Notes under the pieces: model-generated
Databases searched by the model: none
What the model was told of the DNA's origin: nothing
Seen by the model: only the letters and a program-made list of their open reading frames with translations
Shown here: positions 54,776 to 63,252 of the stretch, one piece after another
Layout: every line of letters begins with the position of its first letter
Numbering within the stretch: position 1 is the first letter of the stretch
Program-made: the position numbers and the translations under genes
Source of the DNA: Truepera sp965215315
GTDB taxonomy: Bacteria > Deinococcota > Deinococci > Deinococcales > Trueperaceae
Assembly (NCBI GenBank): GCA_965215315.1
Contig: CBDCDB010000008.1
Location: 3,162,001 to 3,226,000 of the forward strand
Direction: 5' to 3'
Length of the DNA stretch: 64,000 nt

Positions 54776-56059
54776 CTACACTTTCTGCCGCTGAAGCGCA
54801 TAGTTCAGCCCGCCGATCCGGTACCAGCGGCGGCCGTAAGCACCCAACACAAGCTTGTGAACGCCTTCCTCGGTCTCACTTCTTTCCCGCTCAATCAGGT
54901 TAATCAGCACGTCACTTCCCGGCCTAGACAGCTCGAGCTGACTTCTCTCACTCAGCATCGGAGCCAGCCGCCGCCTAACGCCGCGCCCGTAAATCTGCAT
55001 GTCTTTTTCCGGCACGAAACGTGCAAAGACTTTTTTACGCTGTTCGTCGGTCAATCTGCCCAAACCGAGTTCGTCGTGGTTACGTAAAAACTGGCTCCAC
55101 AGCCAACGGTTTTACATCGGCAGTCGCCAGCGCGTACAAGAGGTGCTGATTAACGTAAAAGTTAAACACCATCCGGATGCCGCCCCCCGTTTTGCCGAAA
55201 CAGGGCCGCGCCGCTTTGGGCATGACGTTCGCCTCACCGAGCAAAATTGCGCCATTCGAGCGCCAGTTTAAAAAGTCGCGTATTTCCGAAAGGTACTCAA
55301 AGCGGAGTCCGTGTTTTTTTGCGCCGGGTGCGGGCGTGTCGAGGATAAACGGTACCGCGTCTACCCGAAACCCGGCGACGCCTAACTCGAGCCAGTAGCC
55401 CATAATCCGCTGAATCTCGGCCCTTACCTCGGGATTTTCCATGTTGAGGTCGCGCTGAAACTTGTGAAAGCGGTGAAAATAGTAGGCTCCGGCCTTTTTA
55501 TCATGTGTCTAGGTCGCTTTTTGCACGCCGGGGGAGACCATCCCGGTGTCCCAATCTGAGGGCCGCTCTTCCCAAACGTACCAGTCGCGTTTCTGTGAAC
55601 CTGGTTTATGCGTTTCTTGAAGCTAGCCGTGCTTATCTGGAGTGTGGTTGGCGACTAAATCAATTAAAATAGCATTTGCACAAGAGGTTGGTACAGGCAT
55701 CATTCCAAAACGTGCGTGCTAGACTGAAAAACTCTTACATAAAGCGTTTCCGACCAGATGATACCTGCTAAAACTTTAAGTCCGCGCTGTTTGGCGGCGT
55801 GCATAAAGGTGACGAAACCGCCGCTCGAGCCGTGCCGCGCGTCCACGCCGTAAAAGTCTTTGAGGTCGTAGCCGTTGTCCCGGTTGGGCGTCGGTTGAAA
55901 CGGGGCCAGCTAGAGCGCGTCTACGCCGAGCGAATGCAGGTAGTCGAGGCGGCGCATCAGCCCGCTAAAGTCACCGACGCCGTCGCCGTTGGCGTCCATA
56001 AACGATTCCAACTCGAGGCTGTAAATGACGGCGTTTTTGTACCATAGGTCGTCAATCAT
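54776..56059 (-). pseudogene. decayed GH13 alpha-glucosidase / trehalose-synthase-like gene
   Basis: From the ATG at 56059: MIDDLWYKNAVIYSLELESF, SGLMRRLDYLHSLGVDAL, a TAG where Trp is expected, LAPFQPTPNRDNGYDLKDFY, GLKVL. A MITE insertion (55672-55768) follows, then IDLVANHTPDKH, a TAG where Trp is expected, AYYFHRFHKFQRDLN, GVAGFRVDAVPFIL (nucleophile Asp) and ILLGEANV (acid Glu). A frameshift separates this from FLRNHDELGLGRLTDEQRKK. The region after YGRGVRRRLAPML is mostly deleted. Once a cytosolic maltose/trehalose enzyme, now dead. Confidence 0.82.
55672..55768. repeat. miniature element (MITE), copy 5, inside GH13 gene
   Basis: 97 bp flanked by TA at 55670-55671 and 55769-55770. Starts GCATTTGCACAAGAGG, like the left end of IS630 copy 1. 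Core GTGCGTGCTAGAC. Ends CCAGATGATACCTGC. The surrounding TAAAA is present on both sides, consistent with a small target duplication. It falls between the codons for GLKVL and IDLVANH. Confidence 0.88.
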
Positions 56060-56539
56060 CGGGTCTCCGTTTCAGGACGATAGCAGCGGCGTAAAGGCCG
56101 TCTGTGTCTGGGTTCTGATGCCGTCGGTTGTTCCCGTCAAGTTAGGGCAGTTTAGCTGCAGCCTAGCTTATGACGCTGAGCCCTCGAATAGCCACAAGTT
56201 TTACGGGTTGTAACGCGTTGGTTGCGGTTGCAGCATGGGTTGTGGTCACAACGGGGGCGGCGACCGCAACTTCAGTCCATTTGACTCCGGTCGCCGTAAA
56301 AACCCTTTCATAAAACCCAAATGGTTTCCAAACATTGCTGGTGTAATCTGGGTAAGTTCAGCCTAGCGTGTATTCGGGGCGGCTCCCCCTTGACGACCGT
56401 CGAGGCTCCGGCAGGTTGATTGAGAAATGCAGGTTGATTGAGAAATACAGTGCAAGACTGCTGTCACTCGGCCCTCTGGCCGAACCGGGTGAACGCAGTA
56501 TCTTTAGCAGAGCCGAACGGCTCGCCCGAGGAGTACAGC
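56060..56539. other. intergenic region with an 18-bp tandem duplication
   Basis: No gene is seen in ~480 bp. GCAGGTTGATTGAGAAAT is present twice in direct tandem (56411-56428 and 56429-56446), about 100 bp before the next start. It could be an operator or a simple duplication. GGTTGCGGTTGC and GACCGCAAC near 56218-56268 are loosely complementary. Confidence 0.4.
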
Positions 56540-57079
56540 ATGGACGTAACGATGAAGACCGCTAGAAAAGCCCTGTTTGCCCTCGCCCTGACCGCTGGCT
56601 TCGCCTTGCCGGTCGGCTTTGCCCAGGTGTATCTCGGGGCCGAACTCGGTCAGTTTATGACCGGCAATTCGGATAACCTGAGCAGCCGTAACGTGGGCGC
56701 TCAGATTGGCTTTACATCATCTGGTTTTGGGTTACGCGCCGCCGCCGAAGGCAACATTGCGGCCCGGACGCTCGAGTCGAGCAGCTTCGACGCGCTCCTT
56801 AACGTTCCGTTTATCGCCGGTAGCACGCTCTATGTGGGCGCAGGCGCGGACGTTCTCGATATGGGCCAGCTTAGAGCGCTCAAGGCTCAGCGGGTTGGGT
56901 TCGAGAACGCGCTACAAGCAGGGGTTTTCGGCGCTCACGCAGTTGCCGGAGCCGAGGTACGTTTAGGCCCGTTCGGAGCCTTTGGCGAAATCCAACCTGT
57001 CTACCGGTTGGGGCAGGGCGCGACCGTTCGTGACGGTACCTACTTCCGCACGCGGGCAGGGCTCAATATTCACTTCTAA
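56540..57079 (+). CDS. small exported beta-barrel-like protein
   Basis: 179 aa from the ATG at 56540, chosen for the upstream AGGAG and because it places a signal peptide (TARKALFALALTAGFALPVGFA) at the start. The mature part alternates hydrophobic and polar residues in Gly-rich strands (QVYLGAELGQFM, NVGAQIGFTSSGFGLRAAAE, TYFRTRAGLNIHF with terminal Phe), typical of small outer-membrane barrels. Function unknown. Confidence 0.72.
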   Translation: MDVTMKTARKALFALALTAGFALPVGFAQVYLGAELGQFMTGNSDNLSSRNVGAQIGFTSSGFGLRAAAEGNIAARTLESSSFDALLNVPFIAGSTLYVGAGADVLDMGQLRALKAQRVGFENALQAGVFGAHAVAGAEVRLGPFGAFGEIQPVYRLGQGATVRDGTYFRTRAGLNIHF

Positions 57080-57146
57080 CTGGGTGCTTGGGGCTGTTCT
57101 GGGGGCTATATCAGGCGTAGTCTAGCCGCTAGGAAAAATATAGACC

Positions 57147-57187
57147 AGCGAAGGGAGACATAGCGCAACCTCCGTTCTCCTTTCGCT
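57147..57187 (+). terminator. terminator after the barrel-like protein
   Basis: AGCGAAGGGAGA pairs with TCTCCTTTCGCT (one G-T pair), loop of 17 nt, followed by ACTTTTGG. Confidence 0.55.
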
Positions 57188-57369
57188 ACTTTTGGCCCCG
57201 CAAACAGTTTCAGTCAAGTTAACGCGCTGAGAGTTTTTCAACATTTTTACCTAACGCCGCCGCCGTAAACCAAATCCAAACATTAACCCGGTCTGTTCTA
57301 AACGAACGCCCGCTAAGCTGTGCTGATGAGGAGTCCGGACGCGTTTCCAGCGGACTTTACCGGTGGTGT

Positions 57370-57375
57370 TACAGT
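57370..57375 (+). promoter_or_regulatory. TANNNT box 7 nt before response regulator start
   Basis: TACAGT, then AGCCCAT, then ATG at 57383. This supports the internal ATG over the longer frame from 57320. Confidence 0.5.
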
Positions 57376-57382
57376 AGCCCAT

Positions 57383-58090
57383 ATGCCGTTAACCACGCCG
57401 CTCGTACTGGTGGTCGAGGACGAACTCACGTTCGTGCAGACCCTCGAGCTGTACCTGCGCCGTGAAAACTACCGCACCGAGCGTGCCGGGGACGAGGTGC
57501 GGGCTCTGGAACTCTCCCGCGCCGCACGGCCCGATTTAGTAATTCTAGACCTCGGTTTGCCGGGGCTAGACGGGCGCGAGGTGCTCGAAACCGTGCGGGC
57601 CCAGTCCGAGGCACCCGTCACCGTCTTGACTGCCAGAGACGAAGAGGTTGACGAACTGCTCGGTTTCGGTCTTGGAGCCGACGACTACCTCGTCAAGCCT
57701 GTGGGTGCCCGCAAACTGATGGCGCGGGTTAAGGCGGTGCTGCGCCGTGCTCAAGGTGCCGCAAGTGCTGCAGGTGACAAAGCTGAGCGCGAACCGGTGT
57801 TGCGGGTAGGGGCGCTCGAGGTCGATACTTACGGCAGGGTCGCTAAGGTGGCGGGGCGGGTGCTCGAGCTGACGCCGACCGAGTTCAAGCTGCTTCATCA
57901 CCTCACCCGGACGCCGGGGCGGGCGGTCTCAAGGGGTGAACTTTACGACGTAGCGATGCCTGAAAGTGACGCCTTTGAACGCGCCGTTGACATTCACATC
58001 ACTAACGTGCGGCGCAAACTGCGGCTCTCGGGCGCAGACGGCCTCACCGAAACGGTGCGCGGTCTCGGTTACCGGTTAGCAGGGGCGTAA
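57383..58090 (+). CDS. OmpR/PhoB-family response regulator
   Basis: 235 aa. The receiver domain (TPLVLVVEDELTFVQTLELY, phospho-acceptor Asp in LVILDLGLPGLDG, Thr in VTVLTARDEE, Lys in DDYLVKPVG) is complete. The winged-helix output domain follows (ELTPTEFKLLHHLTRTPGRA, VDIHITNVRRKLR, VRGLGYRL). Its cognate kinase gene directly downstream is broken, so signal input may be lost or come from another kinase. Confidence 0.94.
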   Translation: MPLTTPLVLVVEDELTFVQTLELYLRRENYRTERAGDEVRALELSRAARPDLVILDLGLPGLDGREVLETVRAQSEAPVTVLTARDEEVDELLGFGLGADDYLVKPVGARKLMARVKAVLRRAQGAASAAGDKAEREPVLRVGALEVDTYGRVAKVAGRVLELTPTEFKLLHHLTRTPGRAVSRGELYDVAMPESDAFERAVDIHITNVRRKLRLSGADGLTETVRGLGYRLAGA

Positions 58091-58108
58091 ACCGGGCGTG
58101 ACGCAACC

Positions 58109-59374
58109 GTGAACCGGCTGGCAACCCGTCTGCTTTTGGCGTTTCTGGCGGTGGCGCTGCTGTCTTCAATCGCTGTTCCGGCCCTGCAAAGTATCGCCGC
58201 GCGGCGCACCTTCAGCGACCTCAGCCCCGAGTTTCGCGGGCGCATCGAGCGTTCGCTGCCGCGCCGTGGTGTGGACGGGCCGCCACCGTTTGTGCGTAAC
58301 GAAAGGCCACCGAACGGGCCATTAACGGACAGGCAACGACCAAACGGACAATTGCCAGAAGGACAAGTACCGGACGAAGGTTTTTTGCGTGAAGAAAACA
58401 CCCGTTTGCTCGAGCTTTTAGGCGATTACCGGGCCGCGCAGCGTCAGGCGGTGGCTTTCGGCGTCGGCGGTACAGTTCTTCTGAGCGTCTCCCTAGCGCT
58501 GCTGCTTAGCAGAACCATCGCTCGGCCTATCGAAGCGGTGTCGAGGGCCGCCTCAGAGCTCGCCGCCGGAGATTTGACGGCCAGGGTCAACTTAGGGCGG
58601 TCGTACCCCGCCGACGAAACGCGTGCGCGCTCGGTTTCAACCGGATGGCCGAGGCGCTCTCCGCCTACGAGGGTGAACGCAAAGCGATGATTGCCGACAT
58701 CGCCCACGAACTCCGTAACCCGCTGGCGACGCTGCAACTCCGCCTCGACGCGCTGTCTGACGGGCTCGTAACGTTTAACGACGACGAAGCCAACTTGCTG
58801 CAAGGGCAGGTTGGCCTATTGGCGCGGCTGATCGGCGACCTGCGGACGCTTTCGCTCGCCGACGCGAACCGGCTTTCGCTGGGGCGGCTCGAGCTTGGCC
58901 TGAGTAACCTCACTGAAGGGGTCGTCGCTCAGGCGCGTCTGAAAGCAGAAGGTGCGGGGATAAGGTTGACATTTACGTAGACCGACAAACCAGCCCTCGT
59001 AGACGCCGACCCCGACCGCCTCACACAAATCCTCAACAACCTGCTCGACAACGCCTTTCGGATAACGCCCAAGAGTGACGAGGTCGCCGTAAACCTCCTG
59101 GTAACGTCTACCGAGGTCGTGCTGCGGATACGCGACACCGGCCCGGCCCCGGCATCCCGGCAGACGAACTCGGAACGGTGTTTGAGCGTTTCGTGCAGGG
59201 GAGACGGCGCGACATCCCAAGTAGCGGCGGCAGCGGTCTGGGCCTCGCCATCGTGCAGAGCCTCGTGAAGCTGCACGGGGGCCGTGTTCAGGCGGGCGAC
59301 TGGACGGATGAAAGCGGCAGCGGCGCACAGCTCGAGGTCGGTTTGACCCTCGTCCTCAGCAAAACCAACGGCTA
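58109..59374 (+). pseudogene. sensor histidine kinase, frameshifted
   Basis: Transmembrane helix 1 (LLLAFLAVALLSSIAVPAL), a Pro/Arg-rich sensor loop, helix 2 and a HAMP segment (RTIARPIEAVSRAASELAAG) are in one frame to 58690. A frameshift near 58620-58640 leads to MIADIAHELRNPLATLQLRL with the phospho-His. A TAG (58978-58980) interrupts before ALVDADPDRLTQILNNLLDN. A 4-bp GGCC gain near 59140 shifts the frame before the G1 box, after which FVQGRRRDIPSSGGSGLGLA resumes. Three lesions argue against a working kinase, unless they are sequence errors. Confidence 0.8.
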
Positions 59375-59471
59375 AACAGCTTCCAAACAAACTCCATATA
59401 GCACCCCAACTCCGCTCCGGCACACTGTCTTTAGGTCACCGCACACGCGGAGAGGCCAGAAAGGGAAAACC

Positions 59472-60266
59472 ATGAAAAAAGCAATCGTTACGCTTACCGC
59501 CTCGAGTCTCCTGATCGGCAGCCTGGGGGTTGTCACCGCGCAAACTGCGCAGAGCAGCGGAGAAACGCAAATCGCGCAGCAGGAGTCTGCTCGAGGCTTC
59601 GGTCACGGCCCCCGTTTTGGGCGGGATTTCAGACGTGGCTCTGGCCCTGGGACGATTTAGGCAGAGGTTTTGGGGGGCTTGCTTTTCGGACACCTCGCTC
59701 TGGGAACGACGGTAACGCTCGAGTTTTACGCCGCCGACCCCGCAAACAGTGAGAGCACGCCCGAGAGAACGCTGGCCTTCACTTACGCTGAGGATAGCGA
59801 AACCGCCCTCGGCCAGAGCTTCGCCGAGGCGCAGGCCAACGCGGGTTATGTGACCATCAACGTAGGTGAGCAGACGCAGACGCTCGAGCTGCCCTCAGAC
59901 ACGTCAGCTGACTCTTCAAATAATGACGGCTACCGGCGCGGCGGCGTTTACGGGGCCTTTTACGGTGCGCTGCCGCTGCGCGGGTTGGGGGAGGGCTCGA
60001 GCGTCAACGCCACCTTCTATGACGGCGACCCCGCAAGCGACGCCCAAACGCTGCAAACCCTGACCTTCACCTCCGGACAAGATAGCGAAGCGGGGTTCGC
60101 CACCGATTTTCGTGAAGCCGCCCAGCAAGCCGCCTATGTAACCGTTACGACGAGCCCGCAAACGACGACGGTCAACCTTTCAGACGTCGCTTCTAGATTT
60201 GGTGACTTTGGACGTGGTGGTGTGGGTAACGACTTTTACCGGGGCGGGCCGGGAGGTTGCCGGTAA
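59472..60266 (+). pseudogene. secreted two-repeat protein interrupted by a TAG
   Basis: A signal peptide (KKAIVTLTASSLLIGSLGVV) and an Arg/Gly/Phe-rich start run to a TAG at 59658-59660. The same frame continues to 60266. The continuation has two ~90-residue repeats: FGHLALGTTVTLEFYAADPA...TLAFTYAEDSETALGQSF and YGALPLRGLGEGSSVNATFY...TLTFTSGQDSEAGFATDF. Read-through would give 264 aa. AAGGGAAAACC precedes the ATG. No family recognised. Confidence 0.6.
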
Positions 60267-60322
60267 ACGTCTAAAAACTGCCAAGAAAATCTTCGCAAGC
60301 TTGATTGCGAGGATTTTTCTGT

Positions 60323-60940
60323 TTACCTGCCGATAAACGCGTAATTTGCAACCAAAAACCAGACAAGTGTAGATACGAGAAACACTCGTTCGACGCGTCC
60401 AAAAAACCGGCGCAAGGGTCTAAATACCGTTACTACTACGCCGATAAGCGAAATCATAGCGGTATAGCGGAGTCTTGTCAGCAGCCATTCTTGGGGTAAG
60501 TCTCGAGCTAATGCGAACGTGGTGAGCAGAGGCGTCGCGTTATCAATCACCACGTAAGCTGACGCGAACGTCAGGACGGCAAAGAGGTAGTGCAGCGTTC
60601 CCTGCCGGGTACGGCCTGCTCCCTCCAAGTCGGTTTTGAACACGCTGACGCCGACCCCGGCAGCGACCATGAAGAGCATACAAAGCGGAACAAAGGGCGG
60701 AAACCGGGGCTCTGCCGAAGCGTAAAAGAGATAGGCGAGCGCCAGCGCACCAAAATTTCCTATCCAAACATAAGCTTGAAATAGCCCAGCTGACCTGCCC
60801 ACGCCGTAATCGCTGACAGCGTGCCGTAAAGGGGTATAACCCGAACCGCTAAAGTGCAGGCTTGCAAACAGTACAAGGTTTAGGAGATAAAAGCCCGTCG
60901 CCACGAACGCCACTGCACTGACTTCACGCACCGTGCTCAC
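60323..60940 (-). CDS. DUF998-like membrane protein
   Basis: 205 aa with six hydrophobic segments. Typical of DUF998: LRHAVSDYGVGRSAGLFQAY after the first loop, then CMLFMVAAGVGVSVFKTDLE and LHYLFAVLTFASAYVVI. The stop codon of the next upstream gene overlaps its start by 4 nt, suggesting co-transcription. Function of the family is not established. Confidence 0.78.
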   Translation of the reverse strand: MSTVREVSAVAFVATGFYLLNLVLFASLHFSGSGYTPLRHAVSDYGVGRSAGLFQAYVWIGNFGALALAYLFYASAEPRFPPFVPLCMLFMVAAGVGVSVFKTDLEGAGRTRQGTLHYLFAVLTFASAYVVIDNATPLLTTFALARDLPQEWLLTRLRYTAMISLIGVVVTVFRPLRRFFGRVERVFLVSTLVWFLVANYAFIGR

Positions 60941-61606
60941 GGCTCCCTCCTACGCTTTAGCGTTGACCAGCGCACGTTCACGCTGCGCCGCAAACTTTTT
61001 CTGATAGTAACCCAGTAGCTGATACCAACGCCGCCCAACAGTCCTGGTAAGGCCCAGACCGTCCACTCGAGCCCCGCCGGAAGCAGCGGCCCCACGTTTT
61101 GCACCATAAACGCCGTGACCGCCGCCAGATAAGAACCCACCATGCGCTCCAAGTGATACGTCCACCACCACAGTGGATCGGGATTCGGGCGGCGAAAACT
61201 CCGAAGGTCAGCCCACGCATCTTTACTGAGAAAGACACCGAAACCAATCCCCAGAATTGAAAAGGCAACCGACGATAAAACCGACGCCCGCCGAGAGCGC
61301 GACAGTTGCCCCGACCCAATCGAGCAGGGCGGCGCGTTCACCGCGTTCCGGGTGTTTACGGTGGAGCGAGCGCACGCCGGAGAATGCGCCGTAAAAACTC
61401 AAAATCGAGATAATCAACAAAAATACGTTCGGCCTGACGAAAAGAATCGCCAGCGCGGTTATGAAAATCACAAACATCGCCCAGAAGTAGACGCGTCCCC
61501 AGCGGCGGTGGGCGGTTCCGCCCTTTTGCGTCAGCATCGCCAGAGGTGCGAAGATGAGGGCGGTAATCCCAGCCCCGACGTGTGTAACAAGCAGCAGCGT
61601 TTCCAT
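60937..61606 (-). pseudogene. multi-pass membrane protein with one frameshift
   Basis: From 61606 (METLLLVTHVGAGITALIFA, MLTQKGGTAHRRWGRVYFWA) the frame is open to VALSAGVGFIVGCLF near 61270, where it is lost. The adjacent frame continues SILGIGFGVFLSKDAWADLR then HLERMVGSYLAAVTAFMVQN to the end. Together they form one plausible ~220-aa, seven-helix protein. The single lesion might be a sequence error. Confidence 0.65.
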
Positions 61607-61725
61607 ACCGTCAGGGTAGCGGAGCGTGGTGCAGCTGCGCCCGTGCCGGAGGTCACGCCTTATATCACAGCCGACCTATGACTTCCGGCAGGGGTCACGG
61701 CGTTTGCGGCGCTCTATACTCTCTT

Positions 61726-62465
61726 TATGTCGCCCTTTACGTCAACTGCGTCTAAGTCTGCGAGCCTGCGCGAGCTGCCGCTGCCCCTCTGGTCACTGTC
61801 AAACGTCGCCGGACTCGTGACCTAGTTGGCGGTCGGAGTTCCTTTGGGACTCGAGCGCCTTCAAGGGCCGGTCGCCGGAACGTTCAGCCTCTGGCTGGTT
61901 TGCTACCTCACCTTCGGCGTCCTTTTTGCGTTGGTCGCCAATCCCAGGTTTGACGGCTGGGTACCGCATCAAAGCCTGCTACCGCTGACGCTGCTAACGT
62001 CTCTGACGTTCGGCGTTATCGGTTTCGGCGAGGCGTACTGGGTGGGCGGCGTGCTGCTCATTATCACCGCAAGTTACGCGCCGCACCTGCTCTCAGCCCG
62101 GAACGCGGCGCTCTGGGTCGCCTTGCAAACAGCGGTAATGACCTTTATCTTTTTGTTGACCGGCGACACCGTAAAAGCGCTTGTACAAGCTGCGCTCTAT
62201 CTGGGCTTTCAGCTGCTCGCGCTCTTTACCACGCACGCCGCGCTCAGTGAGGCGGCTGCCAAGGTGCGGCTGGCGCAGCTCAACGCTGAACTCTTGGCGA
62301 CCCAGGAACTTTTACGCGAGAGTAGCCGCATGGCGGAGCGGGTGCGCTCGTTTACGGCAACGGTCTGACGGGGATGCGTGAGCGTTCGGAAACGCTGGGT
62401 GGGCGGCTCGAGCTCCACCCCAATTCAGGTCGGGGCTTCTCGCTTACGGCGCTCGTCCCCTTGTG
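61726..62465 (+). pseudogene. NarL-type sensor kinase with catalytic core deleted
   Basis: Starts MSPFTSTASKSASLRELPLP. A TAG stands at 61823-61825 in LVT*LAVGVPLG, where Trp would fit. Five or six membrane helices follow. The coiled segment ATQELLRESSRMAERVR should lead into the phospho-His box, but the sequence jumps (in another frame) to GNGLTGMRERSETLGGRLEL then HPNSGRGFSLTALVPL, the last ATPase box. The phospho-His and most ATP-binding motifs are missing. Confidence 0.75.
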
Positions 62466-62490
62466 ACCGGTTCTAGATGACCCAGCCCGG

Positions 62491-63117
62491 ATGATTCGTG
62501 TACTGCTAGTAGATGACCAAACTTTAGTGCGGCAGGGCATCCGGAGTTTGCTCGAGCTGTCGCCAACCGTCACCATCATCGGGGAGGCCAGCGACGGTGA
62601 AGAAGCGCTCCCGCTCATCGCCGAACTGAAGCCCGACGTGGTGCTTCTAGACCTGCGGATGCCCAAACTCGACGGTTTAGGTGTTTTACGGGCACTTGCC
62701 GGAGTACCGCCGACGCTTATCCTGACAACGTTTGACGACGACGAACTCGTTTTAGAGGGGTTGCGGCTGGGCGCAAAAGGCTACCTCTTAAAAGATGTGT
62801 CTTTGACACAACTTCTGGATGCTGTAGAAACGCTGGCGCTGGGCCGAACGCTCGTGCAACCGGCCGTCACCGAACGGCTGTTACGGGGCTTGCAAAAAAC
62901 GAGCTACCCGAGCCTCGAGTCTCCTGACAGCCTGACCAAACGCGAGCTGGAGGTCGTTCGTTTGCTGGCGAGCGGGTACAGCAACAAGGAAAATGCGGGG
63001 GCTTTAGGCACGAGCGAAGGCACGGTCAAAAATCACGTGTCGTCGGTGCTGTCAAAGTTGGGGGTGCGCGACCGGACGCGGGCGGTGCTGCGGGCGCTCG
63101 AGCTGGGGTATGTGTAA
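62491..63117 (+). CDS. NarL/LuxR-family response regulator
   Basis: 208 aa. The receiver domain is complete (IRVLLVDDQTLVRQGIRSLL, Asp in VVLLDLRMPKLDG, Thr in LILTTFDDDE, Lys in GYLLKDVS). The LuxR helix-turn-helix has LTKRELEVVRLLASGYSNKE and TVKNHVSSVLSKLGVRDRTR. In most relatives the residue before NAGALG would be in an EIA motif (here NKENAGAL), a small departure in the helix-turn-helix. The adjacent kinase is deleted, so this is now an orphan. Confidence 0.92.
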   Translation: MIRVLLVDDQTLVRQGIRSLLELSPTVTIIGEASDGEEALPLIAELKPDVVLLDLRMPKLDGLGVLRALAGVPPTLILTTFDDDELVLEGLRLGAKGYLLKDVSLTQLLDAVETLALGRTLVQPAVTERLLRGLQKTSYPSLESPDSLTKRELEVVRLLASGYSNKENAGALGTSEGTVKNHVSSVLSKLGVRDRTRAVLRALELGYV

Positions 63118-63212
63118 AGTTTACGGGCGCATCAGATTATTCAAAAGTAGGATTTGTTTTCTGACCGTAAAGCACGAAGCAAGAGTTGGGAGAACTGCTA
63201 AAAGACGAAAAG

Positions 63213-63232
63213 GGAGCGCGAGATCGCGCTCC
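63213..63232. terminator. terminator between convergent genes
   Basis: GGAGCGCGA and TCGCGCTCC form a perfect 9-bp stem with a 2-nt centre, with AAAAG before and TAGTTT after. Confidence 0.6.
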
Positions 63233-63252
63233 TAGTTTAGCAAACTCGTTTT

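Noticed and set aside
56438..56539. Upstream extension of the barrel-like protein
   Set aside because: It would place 34 unrelated residues before a clear signal peptide; the ATG at 56540 has AGGAG upstream.
54776..61825. TAG as a reassigned sense codon
   Set aside because: TAG is the normal stop of intact genes here (S41 protease, acylphosphatase), and the interrupted genes carry other damage too.
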